Assembly (NCBI GenBank): GCA_910586285.1 | Contig: CAJUGR010000035.1 | Span: 1 to 15,173 of the forward strand | DNA: 15,173 nucleotides | Reading direction: 5' to 3' | DNA from: an uncultured Erysipelotrichaceae bacterium | GTDB lineage: Bacteria > Bacillota_I > Bacilli_A > Erysipelotrichales > Erysipelotrichaceae | In this document: positions 13,501 to 15,173 of the stretch, one piece after another | How the letters are laid out: every line of letters starts with the position of its first letter | Position numbering within the stretch: position 1 is the stretch's first letter | Translations under genes and position numbers: made by a program | Notes under the pieces: model-generated | The model's input: the letters and a program-made list of their open reading frames with translations, nothing else | Told to the model about the DNA's origin: nothing | Database searches by the model: none

Positions 13501-14961
13501 TTACGGTTCGCATACCTTGTTCAGCTTTTCAATACCGACTTGAATGCGGCGCAGTGATTCTTCTTTGCCTAAGATATGGGCGATTTCAATCGCACCCCCG
13601 GGGGTAAACTGTTTACCGCTGAGGGCAGTACGCACCGGCCATAACACCTGACCGTTTTTCATTTCCAACCGTGCAGGCAGCGCAAGCAGCACTTCATGAA
13701 CCGTTGCTTCATTCCAGTCTTCCACTGTTTGTAATGCGGTCTGTGCATTCTTTAACGCCGTCAATGCAATGTCATAGGTGGTTTTCATCTTTTTATGAAT
13801 GTACATTTCAATATCATATTCAGGCAAAGTATCAATAAAATCGATCATTTCCGGTATCTGATTCAATACTTCTACACGCTGTTGAAGAATGCGTGATACT
13901 TGTATCAAATCAACATCGGTATGAATGGCCTCTCGGTAATAAGGAAGTGCCAATTCATGGAACTGTTCTAATGGCAATGCTCGTAAATACATTCCATTCA
14001 TCCATGTTAATTTATTAAGATCGAAAATGGCCGGTGATTTCGATATGCGCTTGATATCGAAAACGCGAATCAATTCTTCCAATGTAAAGATTTCCTGTTC
14101 GCCTTCCGGAGCCCAACCTAACAGTGCGATATAGTTTAAGATCGCCTGTGGCAGATAGCCTTTTTTCACCAAATCCTGAAAGGATGCATCGCCGTTACGC
14201 TTACTGAGTTTATGTTGTTCATCCTTCATTACCGGTGGGACATGAACATAGGTCGGCAACTCCCAACCGTACGCTTGATAGATCAAATTGTATTTGGGAG
14301 TAGAACTCAGGTACTCATTGCCACGTACCACATGAGTGATTCCCATCGTATGATCATCGATGATATTCGCAAAGTTATAGGTGGGATAACCGTCACTTTT
14401 TAATAGTACGGATTCATCCAAAATGTCGTTATCCACTTCGATGCGGCCGTATACCTCATCATCAAAATAGGTTGCTCCCTCATGAGAAATCGTTTGGCGT
14501 ACAACATAGCGTTCGCCTTTGGCGATGCGTTCTTTTGCCTCGGCTAGCGAAATGTGCTTACAAGGATCATCATATTGAAACGGCTTGTTAATGAGTTCGC
14601 ACTCCTTGCGCTGTTGTTCCACTTCCTCTTCGCTGCAGAAACAATAATGTGCACCGCCTAGTTCTACCAACTGATCGGCATATTCCTTATACATCGGTAA
14701 CCGTTCGGATTGGATATAGGGACCGTAGTCACCGCCGATATCCGGTCCTTCATCATGCTGTAAACCAACCTCACGCATGGTTTCATAAATAATATCCACG
14801 GCACCTTCTACTTTACGCCCCTGATCGGTATCCTCAATTCGCAACAAAAAATCTCCGCCCTCATGTTTCGCAATCAAATATTCAAACAAGGCAGTACGAA
14901 GATTTCCGATATGCATATATCCGGTCGGACTTGGCGCAAATCTCGTTCTTACTTTTTTCAT
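13501..14961 (-). CDS. gltX: Glutamyl-tRNA synthetase
   Basis: This cytosolic class I synthetase charges tRNA-Glu with glutamate. In many Firmicutes it also mischarges tRNA-Gln for later amidation by GatCAB. The 486 residues are family-typical. The PSPTGYMHIGN stretch carries the HIGH-type signature (HIGN at 17-20), and KLSKRNG (251-257) is the KMSKS-type signature. A zinc site is indicated by Cys107, Cys109, Cys134 and His136 (CFC...CKH). The GDASFQDLVKKGYLPQAILN stretch after the second signature and the C-terminal anticodon-binding region follow. The ATG at 14961 has AGGAAGGAAA about 7 bp upstream. The leader is about 40 nt, too short for a T-box. Whether this enzyme is discriminating or non-discriminating cannot be read off by eye. 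Confidence 0.97.
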   Translation of the reverse strand: MKKVRTRFAPSPTGYMHIGNLRTALFEYLIAKHEGGDFLLRIEDTDQGRKVEGAVDIIYETMREVGLQHDEGPDIGGDYGPYIQSERLPMYKEYADQLVELGGAHYCFCSEEEVEQQRKECELINKPFQYDDPCKHISLAEAKERIAKGERYVVRQTISHEGATYFDDEVYGRIEVDNDILDESVLLKSDGYPTYNFANIIDDHTMGITHVVRGNEYLSSTPKYNLIYQAYGWELPTYVHVPPVMKDEQHKLSKRNGDASFQDLVKKGYLPQAILNYIALLGWAPEGEQEIFTLEELIRVFDIKRISKSPAIFDLNKLTWMNGMYLRALPLEQFHELALPYYREAIHTDVDLIQVSRILQQRVEVLNQIPEMIDFIDTLPEYDIEMYIHKKMKTTYDIALTALKNAQTALQTVEDWNEATVHEVLLALPARLEMKNGQVLWPVRTALSGKQFTPGGAIEIAHILGKEESLRRIQVGIEKLNKVCEP

Positions 14962-15008
14962 AACAGTATTTCCTTCCTATTCATTATCAAGTTCTTTATT
15001 GCACGTAT

Positions 15009-15037
15009 ATCATACCGTAAAGTCTATTTCAGTTCAA
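15009..15037 (-). promoter_or_regulatory. Sigma-A promoter of gltX
   Basis: On the minus strand, TTGAAC (15037-15032) and TATGAT (15014-15009) are separated by 17 bp, with transcription predicted to start near 15002. Confidence 0.7.
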
Positions 15038-15076
15038 TGTTTCTAGTGATATTTCTGCCAAATATTGCATAATCCC

Positions 15077-15105
15077 TTGACAAATCTTCATATTATCAGT
15101 AGAAT
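15077..15105 (+). promoter_or_regulatory. Strong sigma-A promoter of the tRNA gene
   Basis: A perfect TTGACA (15077-15082) and TAGAAT (15100-15105) are separated by 17 bp. The predicted start near 15112 is about 9 nt before the mature tRNA 5' end. Confidence 0.9.
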
Positions 15106-15120
15106 ATTGACGTGTCAAAT

Positions 15121-15173
15121 TGGGGTATAGCCAAGCGGTAAGGCACCAGACTCTGAATCTGGCATTTCCTTGG
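15121..15173 (+). tRNA. tRNA-Gln (anticodon CUG), 3' end cut by window
   Basis: The first 53 nt of a tRNA are present, closely resembling bacterial tRNA-Gln, including the U1 start and the TGGGGTATAGCCAAGCGGTA opening. The D stem is GCC/GGC. The anticodon stem CCAGA/TCTGG (15146-15150 with 15158-15162) encloses the loop CTCTGAA, with anticodon CTG at 15153-15155, which reads the Gln codon CAG. The T arm and the 3' acceptor strand lie beyond the window, so further tRNAs may follow in the same transcript. Confidence 0.93.

Noticed and set aside
14962..15060. T-box or other riboswitch upstream of gltX
   Set aside because: The predicted leader is only about 40 nt, too short for a T-box, and no conserved core is visible.

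Overview
The window looks like a chromosomal segment from a low-to-moderate GC Firmicute. Strong AGGAGG-type ribosome binding sites, consensus sigma-A promoters with 17-bp spacers, compact intrinsic terminators and a Gram-positive CadC-like regulator support this. The protein set resembles Erysipelotrichia or Clostridia, but the sequence alone does not fix the genus. Most of it is housekeeping and metal homeostasis. No phage, insertion sequence, CRISPR array or clear defence system is visible.

Left part (1-2764): the C-terminal four-fifths of a sodium:alanine/glycine (AGCS) symporter abuts a glycerate 2-kinase gene. A ~520-bp stretch without an intact gene follows. It holds an 18-bp direct repeat 366 bp apart, remnants of a small membrane-protein reading frame interrupted by a frameshift, an 18-bp perfect palindrome, and a terminator. 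Next comes a textbook sigma-A promoter with an ArsR-type inverted-repeat operator just downstream of its -10 box. It drives a CadC-like repressor and a P1B-type Zn/Cd/Pb ATPase with two metal-binding domains and a Cys/His-rich linker. Together they form a self-regulated metal efflux operon (2693-5586).

Middle part (5587-10025): a promoter with a ~140-nt leader that may be structured precedes a TTG-started, 129-residue pyrophosphatase-like protein lacking one canonical metal-ligand Asp. A three-gene cluster follows: a DUF4358 lipoprotein, a YihY/BrkB membrane protein, and a TrmA/RumA-family 23S rRNA uridine methyltransferase. It ends at a terminator. A monocistronic purine nucleoside phosphorylase gene with inverted repeats in its promoter region comes next.

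Right part (10026-15173): on the minus strand, a DUF2156 protein and a GNAT acetyltransferase overlap and are probably translationally coupled. They diverge from an M18 zinc aminopeptidase across a short region carrying a 26-bp tandem duplication. The aminopeptidase and a minus-strand glutamyl-tRNA synthetase gene converge on a shared 15-bp-stem bidirectional terminator. The gltX promoter lies back to back with a strong promoter for a tRNA-Gln(CUG), which is cut by the window end. This is suggestive because many Firmicutes make Gln-tRNA through glutamyl-tRNA synthetase.

I found no convincing wholly new system. The items most worth checking are the leader and missing Asp of the pyrophosphatase-like gene, the repeat-flanked decayed segment, and the CadC-type regulator with both metal sites nearly intact.
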